In this document: one piece after another, positions 1-7,955 of the stretch
How the letters are laid out: each line of letters starts with the position of its first letter
Numbering within the stretch: position 1 is the first letter of the stretch
Assembly: GCA_963744575.1 (NCBI GenBank)
Contig: CAVUUF010000014.1
Location: forward strand, 558,001-622,000
From: Palsa-504 sp963744575
Lineage (GTDB): Bacteria > Actinomycetota > Actinomycetes > Streptosporangiales > Streptosporangiaceae
Length of the DNA: 64,000 nt
Direction of reading: 5' to 3'
Position numbers and translations under genes: made by a program
The notes under the pieces: generated by a model
Told to the model about the DNA's origin: nothing
What the model saw: the letters and a program-made list of their open reading frames with translations, nothing else
Databases searched by the model: none

Positions 1-260
1 CGGGCGGTGAGAGCTTCGCCGATACCGCGCGACGGGTCCACCGGGCGTGCGACCGCCTCCTGCGAGACCACTGCGGTCAGACGGTCCTGGTAGTCAGCCA
101 CGTCACGCCGATCAAGATCCTGCTGTGCCGGGCCCTCGACGTCCCGCTGGCCACCATCTACCGGATGTACCTCGGCTCCGCGTGCATCAACGAGGTCCAA
201 TGGCATGATCACGAGTTCGCCGCCGTCCGCCGTGTCAACGACACCAGCCATCTGCCATGA
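1..260 (+). CDS. Histidine phosphatase family protein, C-terminal end (partial)
   Basis: The frame is open from the window edge (codons start at base 3) and ends in TGA at 258-260, giving 85 residues. It contains the segment VVSHVTPIKILLCRAL, the second catalytic His region of the phosphoglycerate-mutase-like superfamily (the SH of the motif is the active-site histidine). In actinomycetes this type of tail is common in bifunctional RNase H/acid phosphatase proteins, but the N-terminal RNase H part would lie outside the window, so that is inference. It converges on the AMP nucleosidase gene. Confidence 0.75.
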   Translation, partial: GGESFADTARRVHRACDRLLRDHCGQTVLVVSHVTPIKILLCRALDVPLATIYRMYLGSACINEVQWHDHEFAAVRRVNDTSHLP

Positions 261-267
261 CACGCGT

Positions 268-320
268 TCTTCGTCAGCCCGGGCGCTCTTCGTCAGCCCG
301 GGCGCTCTTCGTCAGACGGG
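268..320. repeat. Short tandem repeat, 19-bp unit, about 2.7 copies
   Basis: The unit CTTCGTCAGCCCGGGCGCT is repeated directly at about 268, 287 and 306 in the gap between the two convergent genes. The last copy runs into the 3' end of amn. No function is apparent; a small inverted CCCGGG core is present in each copy. Confidence 0.7.
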
Positions 321-1535
321 GCGCGATGTCGCGTCACCGGGCGCCCGGGCCGGGCTGGCGTCAGGGCTGGTGACGCCGAGCAGCGGCTCATCGGGTGAGC
401 GGAGGTCGGCTGTGGGCAGGCCGGCCGGGTACAACTGCCTTGCCCTCTCGGCCACCGCGATCGCTATCTCGACGTGCTGGCGGCGGCTGGCGGCGTAGAA
501 ACTCTGGGCGTCCGCGCTGAGCTTGGGCCGGGCGTGCAGGGGCTTGTCGCTGACCGCGAGCAGGGTAGCGGTGGGGACCCGGTAACGGAATCCGTTGGCG
601 GCCACCGTCGCGGACTCCATGTCCACCGCGAGCGCGCGAGACGCCCGCAGCCGGTCCGCCACGATGGCCAGGTTCAGCTCCCAGTTCCGGTTCGCGGTGG
701 TGAACACGATGCCCATCCGGCTCCGCAGGCCGCGGGCCGTCAGCTCGCTGAGCAACAGCGTGTTCAGCGTGTAGTTGGAGACGACCGGGACGCTCAACGG
801 GAGCATGTCGTCGAGGACATGGTCATCGCGCATGTAGCCGGTGGCTAGCACCAGGTCCCCGATTTCCTGGTGATTGCGCAGGCCCGCACAGTGACCGATC
901 ATCAGCACCAGGTCGGGGCGGAGCACGGCCAGGTGGTCGGTGATCGTCTTGGCGTTGGACGGGCCTACCCCTATGTTCACCATGGTCAGGCCGGTGCGGC
1001 CAGGAAGCGCATGGTGCCAGGCGGGCATCTGGGGGCCGCCGGAATCGGGGCCGGTGCAATCGGGCAGGGCAGCGCGGAATTCATCCACATGCCAGGCGTA
1101 GTTGGTGAGCAGCACGTACCGCTGGAATTGTTCGGCGGCAGTCCCCGTGTAGTGCTGCAGCCGGTCGATCGACAGGGCCATGCGCTCGGGCCCGAACAGG
1201 AACAGCTTCTTGCGCCGCAGGTCCCAGCGGGTCTCGTCGATGGCGGGCCCGAGTCCCGGGTCATGCAGGTCAAGCGCCTTGCGTCCGGGGCAGACCGAGA
1301 TCCGGGCGCCACGGGCTGCCAGCCGGCTGAGCTCCCGTTCCAGGTACCAGCGGATCGCCCGGGGCGAGGCGAACTCCCCCTCGAGTTCGGGGTTATGCGC
1401 CGACCAGGGCCGTTCGACGGTCAGCTGCGGGTAGCGGCCAGCCCTGTCGGCCGCGTCCATGGCGTCGCACAACCGCTTGATCTCCGCCGCGTGCCGGCTA
1501 GCGGGGATGGCCGAGAAGTCGGCGGACACGATCAC
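312..1535 (-). CDS. amn: AMP nucleosidase
   Basis: Hydrolyses AMP to adenine and ribose 5-phosphate in the cytoplasm (purine salvage and adenylate balance). The C-terminal half carries the nucleoside-phosphorylase fold motif NIGVGPSNAKTITDHLA (near residue 187 from the chosen start) followed by LVLMIGHCAGLRNHQEIGD and the conserved AVDMESATVA segment (about 305). The N-terminal half matches the Amn-specific domain (PQLTVERPWSAHNP, then ARISVCPGRKALDL). The frame stays open up to 1694, but the first 53 codons overlap the upstream enoyl-CoA hydratase and do not look like Amn, so I start at the GTG at 1535. That gives 407 residues, somewhat shorter than the roughly 480 of the E. coli enzyme. No strong ribosome site is visible. 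Confidence 0.9.
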   Translation of the reverse strand: MIVSADFSAIPASRHAAEIKRLCDAMDAADRAGRYPQLTVERPWSAHNPELEGEFASPRAIRWYLERELSRLAARGARISVCPGRKALDLHDPGLGPAIDETRWDLRRKKLFLFGPERMALSIDRLQHYTGTAAEQFQRYVLLTNYAWHVDEFRAALPDCTGPDSGGPQMPAWHHALPGRTGLTMVNIGVGPSNAKTITDHLAVLRPDLVLMIGHCAGLRNHQEIGDLVLATGYMRDDHVLDDMLPLSVPVVSNYTLNTLLLSELTARGLRSRMGIVFTTANRNWELNLAIVADRLRASRALAVDMESATVAANGFRYRVPTATLLAVSDKPLHARPKLSADAQSFYAASRRQHVEIAIAVAERARQLYPAGLPTADLRSPDEPLLGVTSPDASPARAPGDATSRPV

Positions 1536-1582
1536 CCGGTCATCATGCCAGGCCCGCCGCCCCGCGGGGCCGCGCGGGCGGA

Positions 1583-2410
1583 CTACCGGCCGTGGAAACG
1601 CGGTTCGCGTTTGTCTAGGAAGGCCCGGGCGGCTTCGCGATGATCCTCGGTGAGCCCGGTGTGCACGTGGTGGGTCACTTCCAGGTCCATGCAATCACCC
1701 AGGTCGCCGGCTGCGGCCCGGTTCAGGTTCTCCTTCATGTAGCGGTACGCGATCGACGGCCCTTGCGCCAGCCGGCGAGCACGTTCCATGACCTCCCGCT
1801 CGAAGTCGGCGGCCGCGAAGATGGCGTTGACGATCCCGAGCCGCTGGGCGTCCTCGGCGCTCAGCCGTTCGGAGAAGTAGTAGAGCTCCTTGGCTTTGCC
1901 GCTGCCCACCAGCCGGGTGAGGAACCAGGTCCCGCCGTAGTCTCCGGCGAATGCAACCTTGGCGAAGGCGGTGGTCAGCACCGCTCCCGGTACCGCGTAG
2001 CGCAGGTCGCAGGCCAGTGCCAGCGACAGGCCGGCTCCGGCCGCGGGCCCCCCGATGGCGGCGATCGTCGGCTTGGGCATACTCCACAGGCGACCGCTGG
2101 TGGCCCGCTGGTTCAGCCGCTGGCGGTGGATGAGGGCGTCGAGTGACCGCCCGGCACCGTCCCCGCGATCCGGCGGCGGGGCGGCCATGCTCTTGACGTC
2201 GCCGCCGGCGCAGAAGGCGCCGGCCGCCCCGGTGAGCACGACACAGCCAGCCGCTTCGTCGGTCTCCACCTGGGCCAGGACCGCCCCCAGGGCGGACACC
2301 ATGGCGGGAGAGAAGGCGTTCCGCCGATCCGGCCGGTTCAGCGTAATCACCGCAACGCCGTCGTCGATCTCAGCACGCAGATCCTCGGTTCCCGTATCGA
2401 GCGCGGTCAT
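1583..2410 (-). CDS. Enoyl-CoA hydratase/isomerase family protein
   Basis: Crotonase-fold enzyme of acyl-CoA metabolism. Key segments are VVLTGAAGAFCAGGDVKSMA (first oxyanion-hole region), AIGGPAAGAGLSLALACDLR (second oxyanion-hole Gly), and AGDYGGTWFLTRLVG, where the acidic residue replaces the usual catalytic Glu region. The ATG at 2410 is preceded by AGGAAGG at good spacing and lies one base past the stop of the upstream VOC gene, so the two are probably co-translated. An in-frame ATG 12 codons upstream is less likely. Length of 275 residues is normal. The exact substrate is not readable. Confidence 0.88.
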   Translation of the reverse strand: MTALDTGTEDLRAEIDDGVAVITLNRPDRRNAFSPAMVSALGAVLAQVETDEAAGCVVLTGAAGAFCAGGDVKSMAAPPPDRGDGAGRSLDALIHRQRLNQRATSGRLWSMPKPTIAAIGGPAAGAGLSLALACDLRYAVPGAVLTTAFAKVAFAGDYGGTWFLTRLVGSGKAKELYYFSERLSAEDAQRLGIVNAIFAAADFEREVMERARRLAQGPSIAYRYMKENLNRAAAGDLGDCMDLEVTHHVHTGLTEDHREAARAFLDKREPRFHGR

Positions 2411-2411
2411 G

Positions 2412-3188
2412 TCATCCTTCCTCGCCGGCGAAGCGGACTCCGCCAATCACCCATGGCCCGCCGGAAGGCAGTCCGGCGATTCTCACCTCGGTGATCCCCT
2501 CGCCGCGGCCGCCCCGGGCAGGCACGAACCGCAGCCGCTGGCCCTGACCTCGGCCCGGGTCCTGGTCCTGGCCCGCGTCCTGATCCTGGTCCTGGCCATG
2601 GCCCGGCAGCTCTACTACGATGGTGGGCCCGCTGTCGGCAGCGGAGATCCCGAGCACCGCCGCCCAGCGCTGCGCCGCGGCGGCCGGATCGTTGACCTCG
2701 ATCGTCAGCCCGGTCACTCCGCCGGGGGCATGTTCGGGCACCCGCCCCGTCCATGACGGGCCCGCCCACCTCCATGTGTGCTCGGGGGCCGCCCAGTCCA
2801 AGGACACGATGGCGCCGGGGACGTCTCCCGGATGAAGGTGGGTCGCGGCGATGTCGGGCAGGTCGGCGGACCAGACCACCCGTACTCCGAGGCTGGCGAC
2901 CCGGTGGCGGGCCGCCGCCAGATCCCGGACCTGGAATATCGCCATGTACCCACCGTCACCGCCGCGCCGCTCGAGGTACCGGCCGGCGGTGGTGTCCGGC
3001 CGCGCGGGAGCGACCACCTCCACGAACGTGTCGCCCACCGGGAACACCGCGTTGGTCAGGCCGAACTGTCCCACCCCCGGATCGTGAAAGGGCGGCAGCC
3101 AGCCAAAGGCCCGGCGTAGCTCGCCCGCCACCTGGCCGCAGTCGCGCGCCACCAGGGCCACTTGGCGCAAACGCGGTCCGCTCAGCAC
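2412..3188 (-). CDS. VOC (glyoxalase/bleomycin-resistance fold) family protein
   Basis: Begins GPRLRQVALVARDC, typical of the first beta strand of VOC proteins that act on long substrates, and contains TNAVFPVGDTFVEVVAP and a second half-domain (HAPGGVTGLTIEVND), so it has two VOC modules of about 110 residues each. In the second module a low-complexity insert rich in GQDQD and GRGQGQ comes from a run of six-base repeats around 2555-2600, probably recent slippage. The start is uncertain: GTG at 3188 places Met just before the domain; ATG at 3224 is an alternative. Upstream partner of the enoyl-CoA hydratase. Substrate unknown. Confidence 0.75.
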   Translation of the reverse strand: MLSGPRLRQVALVARDCGQVAGELRRAFGWLPPFHDPGVGQFGLTNAVFPVGDTFVEVVAPARPDTTAGRYLERRGGDGGYMAIFQVRDLAAARHRVASLGVRVVWSADLPDIAATHLHPGDVPGAIVSLDWAAPEHTWRWAGPSWTGRVPEHAPGGVTGLTIEVNDPAAAAQRWAAVLGISAADSGPTIVVELPGHGQDQDQDAGQDQDPGRGQGQRLRFVPARGGRGEGITEVRIAGLPSGGPWVIGGVRFAGEEG

Positions 3189-3486
3189 ACCCCAACAATA
3201 GGACGTCCCGATCCATCGCGGCATGACCCCTGTTGCCCGCCCGGACGGCAGCTCGGCTGCCACGGTCGCGGCGGCGGAGCACCGGGGGGAGACACCGGGG
3301 CTGGGGCCCGGTATTGCCTGGGGCGCCGAAGTGCCGGCTCAGGTACGCACCATCAGGAAGACGGCGCGGCCAGAGTCAAGGAACCGGCGGGATTCCGCTC
3401 CAGTGATCTGGCTATTCCCCAGCGATCCAGAGCTTCCCAGGCTTATCCTGAGGGAACAGGCTGGCTCTCAGTATTAGGGGGACGCC

Positions 3487-3738
3487 ATGCCAGACGACAG
3501 TGCCAGTGCGGCTGACGATGTGCGCAAGCTCCGGGCCAGGTTCCCGCGGTGGGGCATCCTGTTTGATCCCCTGGAAAGCGTATGGGTGGCGGTCCGCGGC
3601 AAGCGGACGCTCGTCGCTGCCAGCAGCCCGGAAAAGCTGACCGAGCAGGTAGAGGCGGCGGCCCGGGGCGAGGCCGGACCGGATGAGGGCGATAAGACCC
3701 AGACGTGGCGTGCCCTCCGCAAGCACAGGCGGGGCTAG
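3487..3738 (+). CDS. Small hypothetical protein, 83 residues
   Basis: The ATG at 3487 follows an AGGGGGAC ribosome site. The sequence (RARFPRWGILFDPLESVWVA, then VAASSPEKLTEQVEAAA) reads like a compact alpha/beta protein. Many actinomycetes have small proteins with a similar PRW..W.A pattern, but I cannot assign a function. No signal peptide or membrane span. The 298 bases upstream of it (3189-3486), up to the divergent VOC gene, show nothing else recognisable. Confidence 0.65.
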   Translation: MPDDSASAADDVRKLRARFPRWGILFDPLESVWVAVRGKRTLVAASSPEKLTEQVEAAARGEAGPDEGDKTQTWRALRKHRRG

Positions 3739-3844
3739 CGGTCACGGCGGACAGGACTGTACCGCTCCCGCCGGGCGTGAACGGCGCAGCCGCGGCCAGG
3801 AAGGCACCACGCCGGAGGATCCGGTACCGGCGGCCCGAACGCTG

Positions 3845-4097
3845 TCACGGTCGGCCAGTGCCGGGCACGTCGACCGGGAGGGCGAGGATTTCCCCGGTGC
3901 GCGGCCCCGTGGCCAGCCGTTCGAGGTTGGCGGGGGCGCCGTCGGCCTGGTGCCACTCGACGGACCTCCGCCGGGCCGTCCAGGTCAACGGCCACCATCT
4001 GCCGGTCGATCCAGTTGCAGAACCATAGCCTCCCCTCATGCCACCGCGGCGACTCAGGAATCCCCAGGCCGCTCAGCAGAATCTCCGGTTCAGGCAT
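3845..4097 (-). pseudogene. SMP-30/gluconolactonase-like gene stump
   Basis: A good ribosome site (GAGGAGGCG) precedes the ATG at 4097, and the first 45 residues (GIPESPRWHEGRLWFCNW) are the start of an SMP-30/regucalcin beta propeller. The family is about 290 residues long; here similarity stops near residue 45 and the frame then degenerates. A neighbouring frame remains coding-like until about 3845. I interpret a truncated gene whose 3' end was lost. The open frame itself continues to 3735 but is not convincing. Confidence 0.6.
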
Positions 4098-4473
4098 AAC
4101 GCCTCCTCTCCTGTCCGGCCGCGCCGGTCTCAGACCGGCCGTCCGGTGCGCTACAGCGCCCGGGAAACAACTGCAGCGAGATCGCTGCGTGCGCGGATAT
4201 GCCGGGAGCTCGATGCCGCCCTGGCGGCAGCCCAGGCCGCATCATCGGCCCGGAGGCCCCGGACCAGTGATGGCCCGGGCCGGCCGCACCCGCCCTGCGG
4301 GCGGTGGGCTGGCTGGCGGTAGCCGTCCGCCTCGGCAGATCCGCCCGCCGGTCGATTATGCTGCGCGAACCGGATCTTTTCGGCGACGACAAGGTTGGCC
4401 GCCTGAATAGGAGTTGAAGCGGTCCGGCTGGGCAGGGCCCAGGGCAATCTCTTGCACGGTGGGAGGCATCGAG
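4098..4473. other. Intergenic region upstream of the PP2C phosphatase gene
   Basis: About 375 bases between the SMP-30 stump and the phosphatase gene. Open frames here are GC shadows. A slightly AT-richer patch at about 4350-4420 may hold the promoter of the signalling operon, but no clear -35/-10 pair could be read. Confidence 0.4.
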
Positions 4474-5694
4474 GTGACTGCGGTCGACCCGAGGTTGGTT
4501 GAGGCCAGGCTCCGGGATATCCAGTCGATCACCGATGCGGCGCTGTCCCGCCTCGATGATCCTGAGCTGCTGGATGAGCTGCTGGACCGGACCAGGGAAG
4601 TGCTGCAGGCTGATACCGCCGCGGTGCTGCTGCTCGACTTCTCGTCCGGGCATTTGATCGCGACTGCGGCCGCGGGCCTGGAGGAGGAGGTCCGGCAGGG
4701 CGTGCGGATCCCGGTGGGCCGCGGGTTCGCCGGGCGGATCGCCGCCGAGCACCGGCCGGTGGTCCTGGACCGGGTCGATCACACCACCGTGCTGAATCCG
4801 ATCTTGTGGGCCAAGGGGATCCACTCGATGGTGGGCGTGCCGATGGTGGCGAGCGGCCGGGTGATCGGCGTGATGCACGTCGGATCGCTGACACCCCGCC
4901 GGTTCACCACCGGGGACGTCGAGCTGCTGCAGCTGGCGGCGGACCGGGCCGCGGCGGTCGTGCAGTCCATGACGGCTCAGGCAGATCGTGTCGCGGCCGC
5001 CGCGCTGCAGCACAGCCTGGTACCCGCGGCGCTGCCGGCCGTCGCGGGGGCGGAGATGGCCGCCCGGTACATCCCGGGCAGCGGGGCGGTGGGCGGCGAC
5101 TGGTACGACGTGTTCACCCTGCCGTCGGGGCAATTGGGCGTGACGGTCGGCGATGTGGCCGGATCCGGCCTGGCCGCCGCGGTGATCATGGGCCGGATGC
5201 GCAGCACGCTGCGCGCCTACGCGCTGGAAACCGCGGATCCGGCCGAGGTCCTGGGCAGGCTCGATCGCAAGATGCGGCACTTCGAGCCGGACGCCCTGGC
5301 CACCGTGCTGTACGCGGTCATCGAGCCGGGGCTGGACCAGATGCACGTCACCCTGGCCGGGCACTTCCCGCCGGTCATCGCGCGCGTCGAGCAGCCTGCC
5401 GAACTGGCCGACGTCAGGCCCGGCCTGATGATCGGCGTTGGCGGCGGTCCGCGGCGCCCGGTGACCACCGTGCCGGTTCCGCCCGGCGCCCTGGCGTGCT
5501 TCTATACCGACGGCCTCATCGAGCGTCCGGACCGGCTGATCGATGACAGGCTGGCGCGGCTCTGCCGGGCGGTATCGGCCCAGCCCCCGGAGGCGGCCTG
5601 TACCGCGGTGATGGGGGCCATGGTCGGTAGCGAGCCAGCCCGCGACGATATCGCCCTGCTCATGATCCGGCGCCAGGGCCAAGAGAGATGGTGA
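4474..5694 (+). CDS. GAF domain PP2C-type (SpoIIE/RsbU) serine phosphatase
   Basis: Cytoplasmic phosphatase that would dephosphorylate a STAS-domain antagonist in a partner-switching pathway. From the GTG at 4474 (GGGAGG seven bases upstream), residues of about 15-165 form a GAF sensor domain (VPMVASGRVIGVMHVG) and about 190-400 form the PP2C domain. Metal-binding acidic motifs are present: GGDWYDVF (about 208), GDVAGSGLAAA (about 226), CFYTDGLIE and DDIALLMIR near the C terminus. No membrane segment. The next gene starts inside its last codons, so the two are translationally coupled. This is a standard RsbU-type architecture; the signal sensed by the GAF domain is unknown. Confidence 0.92.
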   Translation: MTAVDPRLVEARLRDIQSITDAALSRLDDPELLDELLDRTREVLQADTAAVLLLDFSSGHLIATAAAGLEEEVRQGVRIPVGRGFAGRIAAEHRPVVLDRVDHTTVLNPILWAKGIHSMVGVPMVASGRVIGVMHVGSLTPRRFTTGDVELLQLAADRAAAVVQSMTAQADRVAAAALQHSLVPAALPAVAGAEMAARYIPGSGAVGGDWYDVFTLPSGQLGVTVGDVAGSGLAAAVIMGRMRSTLRAYALETADPAEVLGRLDRKMRHFEPDALATVLYAVIEPGLDQMHVTLAGHFPPVIARVEQPAELADVRPGLMIGVGGGPRRPVTTVPVPPGALACFYTDGLIERPDRLIDDRLARLCRAVSAQPPEAACTAVMGAMVGSEPARDDIALLMIRRQGQERW

Positions 5695-6062
5695 TACGGA
5701 TGCCTGATGCCAGGTTCCCGGTGGAGATGATGGCGGGCGTGGCCGTGGTGGGGACGCCGGATGAGATCGATATCACCAACGCGGCCGGGCTGCGGGCGGC
5801 GCTTCTGGAAGCGGCCGCGCGCGGGCCCGGGGGGTTCGTGGTCGACATGAGCCGGACCCAGTTCTGCGACACGGCCGGCCTGCACGCGCTGGTGGGTGCG
5901 CACAAGCGGGCTGAGGCCGGGAATGGCCAGATGCGGTTGGTCCTGGCCGGCCCGACCATCCCGCGCATCTTCGCGATCACCGGGCTTGACCAGGTGATCC
6001 CTCATTTCACCAACCTGGAGGAAGCGCTCGCGGCGACGTCCCGCGGCCGGGAAAACAGCTAA
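5688..6062 (+). CDS. STAS domain anti-sigma-factor antagonist (RsbV/SpoIIAA type)
   Basis: A 124-residue single-domain protein. The phospho-acceptor loop reads SRTQFCDTAGL, where the residue after Asp is Thr rather than the usual Ser, so the likely phosphorylation site is Thr. It overlaps the end of the phosphatase gene by seven bases and is the obvious substrate of that phosphatase. The HATPase gene follows after about 150 bases. In the expected cycle the unphosphorylated form binds the HATPase and frees its target. Confidence 0.9.
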   Translation: MVIRMPDARFPVEMMAGVAVVGTPDEIDITNAAGLRAALLEAAARGPGGFVVDMSRTQFCDTAGLHALVGAHKRAEAGNGQMRLVLAGPTIPRIFAITGLDQVIPHFTNLEEALAATSRGRENS

Positions 6063-6092
6063 GGCGAGAGCCGACCAGAGCCAGGAGGCAGG

Positions 6093-6221
6093 ATGGCGAC
6101 AGCTAAGGTGAGGCCGGGCAGCGTCTCGTCCGTTGATCCGGTGCGGGCCGAAGGGCAGGCTGATGCTGTCGCTCTGGATCCGCGTGCCCGATACGAGTCT
6201 TCCGGTGGCCATGGCTATTGA
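6093..6221 (+). CDS. Possible leader ORF, 42 codons, overlapping the HATPase start
   Basis: The best ribosome site in the gap (CCAGGAGG, six bases before the ATG at 6093) drives a frame encoding MATAKVRPGSVSSVDP and ending at TGA 6219-6221, in a different frame from the HATPase. Its stop overlaps the HATPase candidate start at 6211, the geometry of translational coupling. The peptide has no recognisable domain. It could be a regulatory leader, or a relic produced by a frameshift near the N terminus of the HATPase. Confidence 0.45.
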   Translation: MATAKVRPGSVSSVDPVRAEGQADAVALDPRARYESSGGHGY

Positions 6222-6735
6222 CCGTCCCGACGAACCGGCTCGGCCGAGCGGCCGAGTCAGCCAGCCGTGGCCGGAACCGGCCGGAAACAACGGCGCACCA
6301 CCGGTCCTGGACGTGACGTTCAATTCCGGCACGCTGGATACGCTGCGCGCGGAAGTACGAGCCTGTGCCACTAAGGCAGGTCTGGCCGAAGATCGCGTCG
6401 TGGACGCGATCCTGGCCGCCCATGAGCTCGCGGCGAACGCCGTCCGCCACGGCGGCGGAGAAGGACGGCTCCGGATATGGGACCGGGCCGGAGCATTGAG
6501 TTGTCAGGTCGACGACGGTGAGCGCGCGGCCGCCGGGGACATCGCGGCCGCCGAGCCGGAGAGCGCCGCGGACCATGCTGCGACGAACTCACTGCCCTGC
6601 GAGCCCGGCCACGGCTTGTGGGTAGTACAGCAAGTGGCCGACCGGATTCAATTGCGCTCCGACTCTGGCGGGACCAGCGTCAGGATCACGTTTGACTACG
6701 GATCCTTACGGGCTGCAAGAATGCTTCACCGATGA
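6211..6735 (+). CDS. HATPase_c anti-sigma-factor kinase (RsbW/SpoIIAB type)
   Basis: The GHKL ATP-binding fold is shown by the N box HELAANAVRHGGG, a G1-type box DDGERA and the G2 box GHGLWVVQQVADRI. It would phosphorylate STAS proteins and, when free, bind a sigma factor or another target. The start is uncertain: ATG 6211 is chosen because it overlaps the end of the strong-SD leader ORF; ATG 6163 in the same frame, with GGGCAGG upstream, is an alternative. The domain proper begins about 30 residues later. No sigma factor gene is adjacent, so the output may be encoded elsewhere. Confidence 0.85.
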   Translation: MAIDRPDEPARPSGRVSQPWPEPAGNNGAPPVLDVTFNSGTLDTLRAEVRACATKAGLAEDRVVDAILAAHELAANAVRHGGGEGRLRIWDRAGALSCQVDDGERAAAGDIAAAEPESAADHAATNSLPCEPGHGLWVVQQVADRIQLRSDSGGTSVRITFDYGSLRAARMLHR

Positions 6736-6820
6736 TCTCGCGGATGTGGTCATGATCGGCAAGCGAAACCTCACCGTGCGACGCACATGACTGCCGCGCG
6801 TCCGGGTAGAGCGTTCAGTC

Positions 6821-7576
6821 ATGATTACCGTGACCCGGGAGTTCGCTGACCGTGTCGCTGACGTCGCTCAGCTGCTCGAGAGCGACGAAGTCCCTGACGA
6901 GGCGCTGCACCGGCTGACCGAGCTGGGCGCCGAGCTGGTCCCGGGAGGCGCCGCGGCGGCGGTGACGATCGCCATGGCCAGCGGCGCGCTGACGTTCGCC
7001 GCTTCGGACCGGCGGCTCACCGGACTGCACCGTCTTCAGTTCGACGGCGACGACGGGCCTGTCGTGGAGACCCTGCGATACAACGAGCCGCGCCGGGTGG
7101 ATGACACCGCGACCGAGTGTCGCTGGCCGGCCTTCTGCCGGGCCGCGGCCCGGGCTGGATTCGGTAGCTGCCTGGTGCTGCCGCTGCGTACCGACCGGCA
7201 GCCTGCGGGCGCGGTCACGCTCTACGGGAAAGAGCCAGACGTGTTCCGGGGCGCGGCGCATGATATCGCGCTGCTCGTCGCGGCGCAGGGCGGTACCGCC
7301 GTGCACAACGCGGGGCTGTACCGAGCCTGCCGCCGCCTGGTAGACAACCTGCACGCCGGGCTGGAATCCAGGGCGGTCATCGAGCAGGCGAAGGGTATCT
7401 TGCACGCCAGGCTGGGGGTCTCGCCCGAAGAGGCCTTTCACCTGCTGACCCGCTACTCCCAGAACACTAACCAGCGGGTCAGGAAGATTTCCACCCGGCT
7501 CGTCCAGGGGCGGATAGCCGCCACGGAGTTCCGGCCGCCAGATCCCCAGGACGGCCAGGGACCGGGCACCGCCTAG
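6821..7576 (+). CDS. GAF-ANTAR domain response regulator
   Basis: Residues about 20-170 look like a GAF domain and about 185-240 like an ANTAR RNA-binding domain (SRAVIEQAKGILHARLGVSP, then AFHLLTRYSQNTNQ). ANTAR proteins bind paired hairpins in nascent mRNA and act as antiterminators. It follows the phosphatase-STAS-HATPase genes in the same direction after about 85 bases and probably belongs to the same signalling group. 251 residues is usual for the actinobacterial GAF-ANTAR type. Its RNA targets cannot be read here. Confidence 0.9.
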   Translation: MITVTREFADRVADVAQLLESDEVPDEALHRLTELGAELVPGGAAAAVTIAMASGALTFAASDRRLTGLHRLQFDGDDGPVVETLRYNEPRRVDDTATECRWPAFCRAAARAGFGSCLVLPLRTDRQPAGAVTLYGKEPDVFRGAAHDIALLVAAQGGTAVHNAGLYRACRRLVDNLHAGLESRAVIEQAKGILHARLGVSPEEAFHLLTRYSQNTNQRVRKISTRLVQGRIAATEFRPPDPQDGQGPGTA

Positions 7577-7694
7577 AGCCGCGGCAGGCTACGTTGGCCG
7601 CACACCAGGCTTCGCATCTCACGCACCAGGCACCCCGTGCACCTCATGCTTCCCGCCCCGGCTTCCGCCCGCGCGCCCCGCACCCGCCCGGCCA

Positions 7695-7753
7695 ACGACA
7701 TCGCTGCCACATCGATGTCGTCCAAGCAGCATCGCTGCCACATCGATGCTGTT
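7695..7753. repeat. Dispersed palindromic repeat, copy A (two 31-bp periods)
   Basis: Two exact copies of CATCGCTGCCACATCGATG lie at 7699-7717 and 7730-7748, 31 bases apart. Each has inverted CATCG/CGATG arms, and each contains the self-complementary CATCGATG. The same arrangement, in opposite orientation, occurs at 58907-58963. The gap 7577-7942 between the ANTAR gene and the converging STAS gene holds no gene that I can support apart from this repeat and a tandem repeat at 7914-7955. Confidence 0.75.
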
Positions 7754-7913
7754 TGACCCGGGCCCCTCAGCCCGGCAGGCAGCCCTCACCATCATCACCG
7801 GTCCCGCGCACCCCAGCCGCCCGCCACCAGCTCCGCCCCGGCCGGGCAAACGGAATCTGCTGCGGCACCAGCCGATGGTGCATGCCTGGCGCCGAGGTGA
7901 CGCGGCCGGCCTT

Positions 7914-7955
7914 CAGGTGGACAGCGCTCAGGTGGACAGCGCTCAGGTGGACAGC
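7914..7955. repeat. Tandem repeat, 15-bp unit, nearly three copies
   Basis: The unit CAGGTGGACAGCGCT recurs at 7914, 7929 and 7944 (last copy incomplete). It abuts and slightly enters the 3' end of the STAS gene on the other strand, so the C-terminal residues of that protein (PAHPLST) derive from it. Confidence 0.75.

Noticed and set aside
312..1694. Longer AMP nucleosidase starting at 1694
   Set aside because: The extra residues overlap the enoyl-CoA hydratase and are Arg/Pro-rich shadow sequence.
4090..5682. A 530-codon open frame on the minus strand, antisense to the PP2C phosphatase
   Set aside because: Low-complexity shadow frame with no recognisable motif; the opposite strand has all PP2C motifs.
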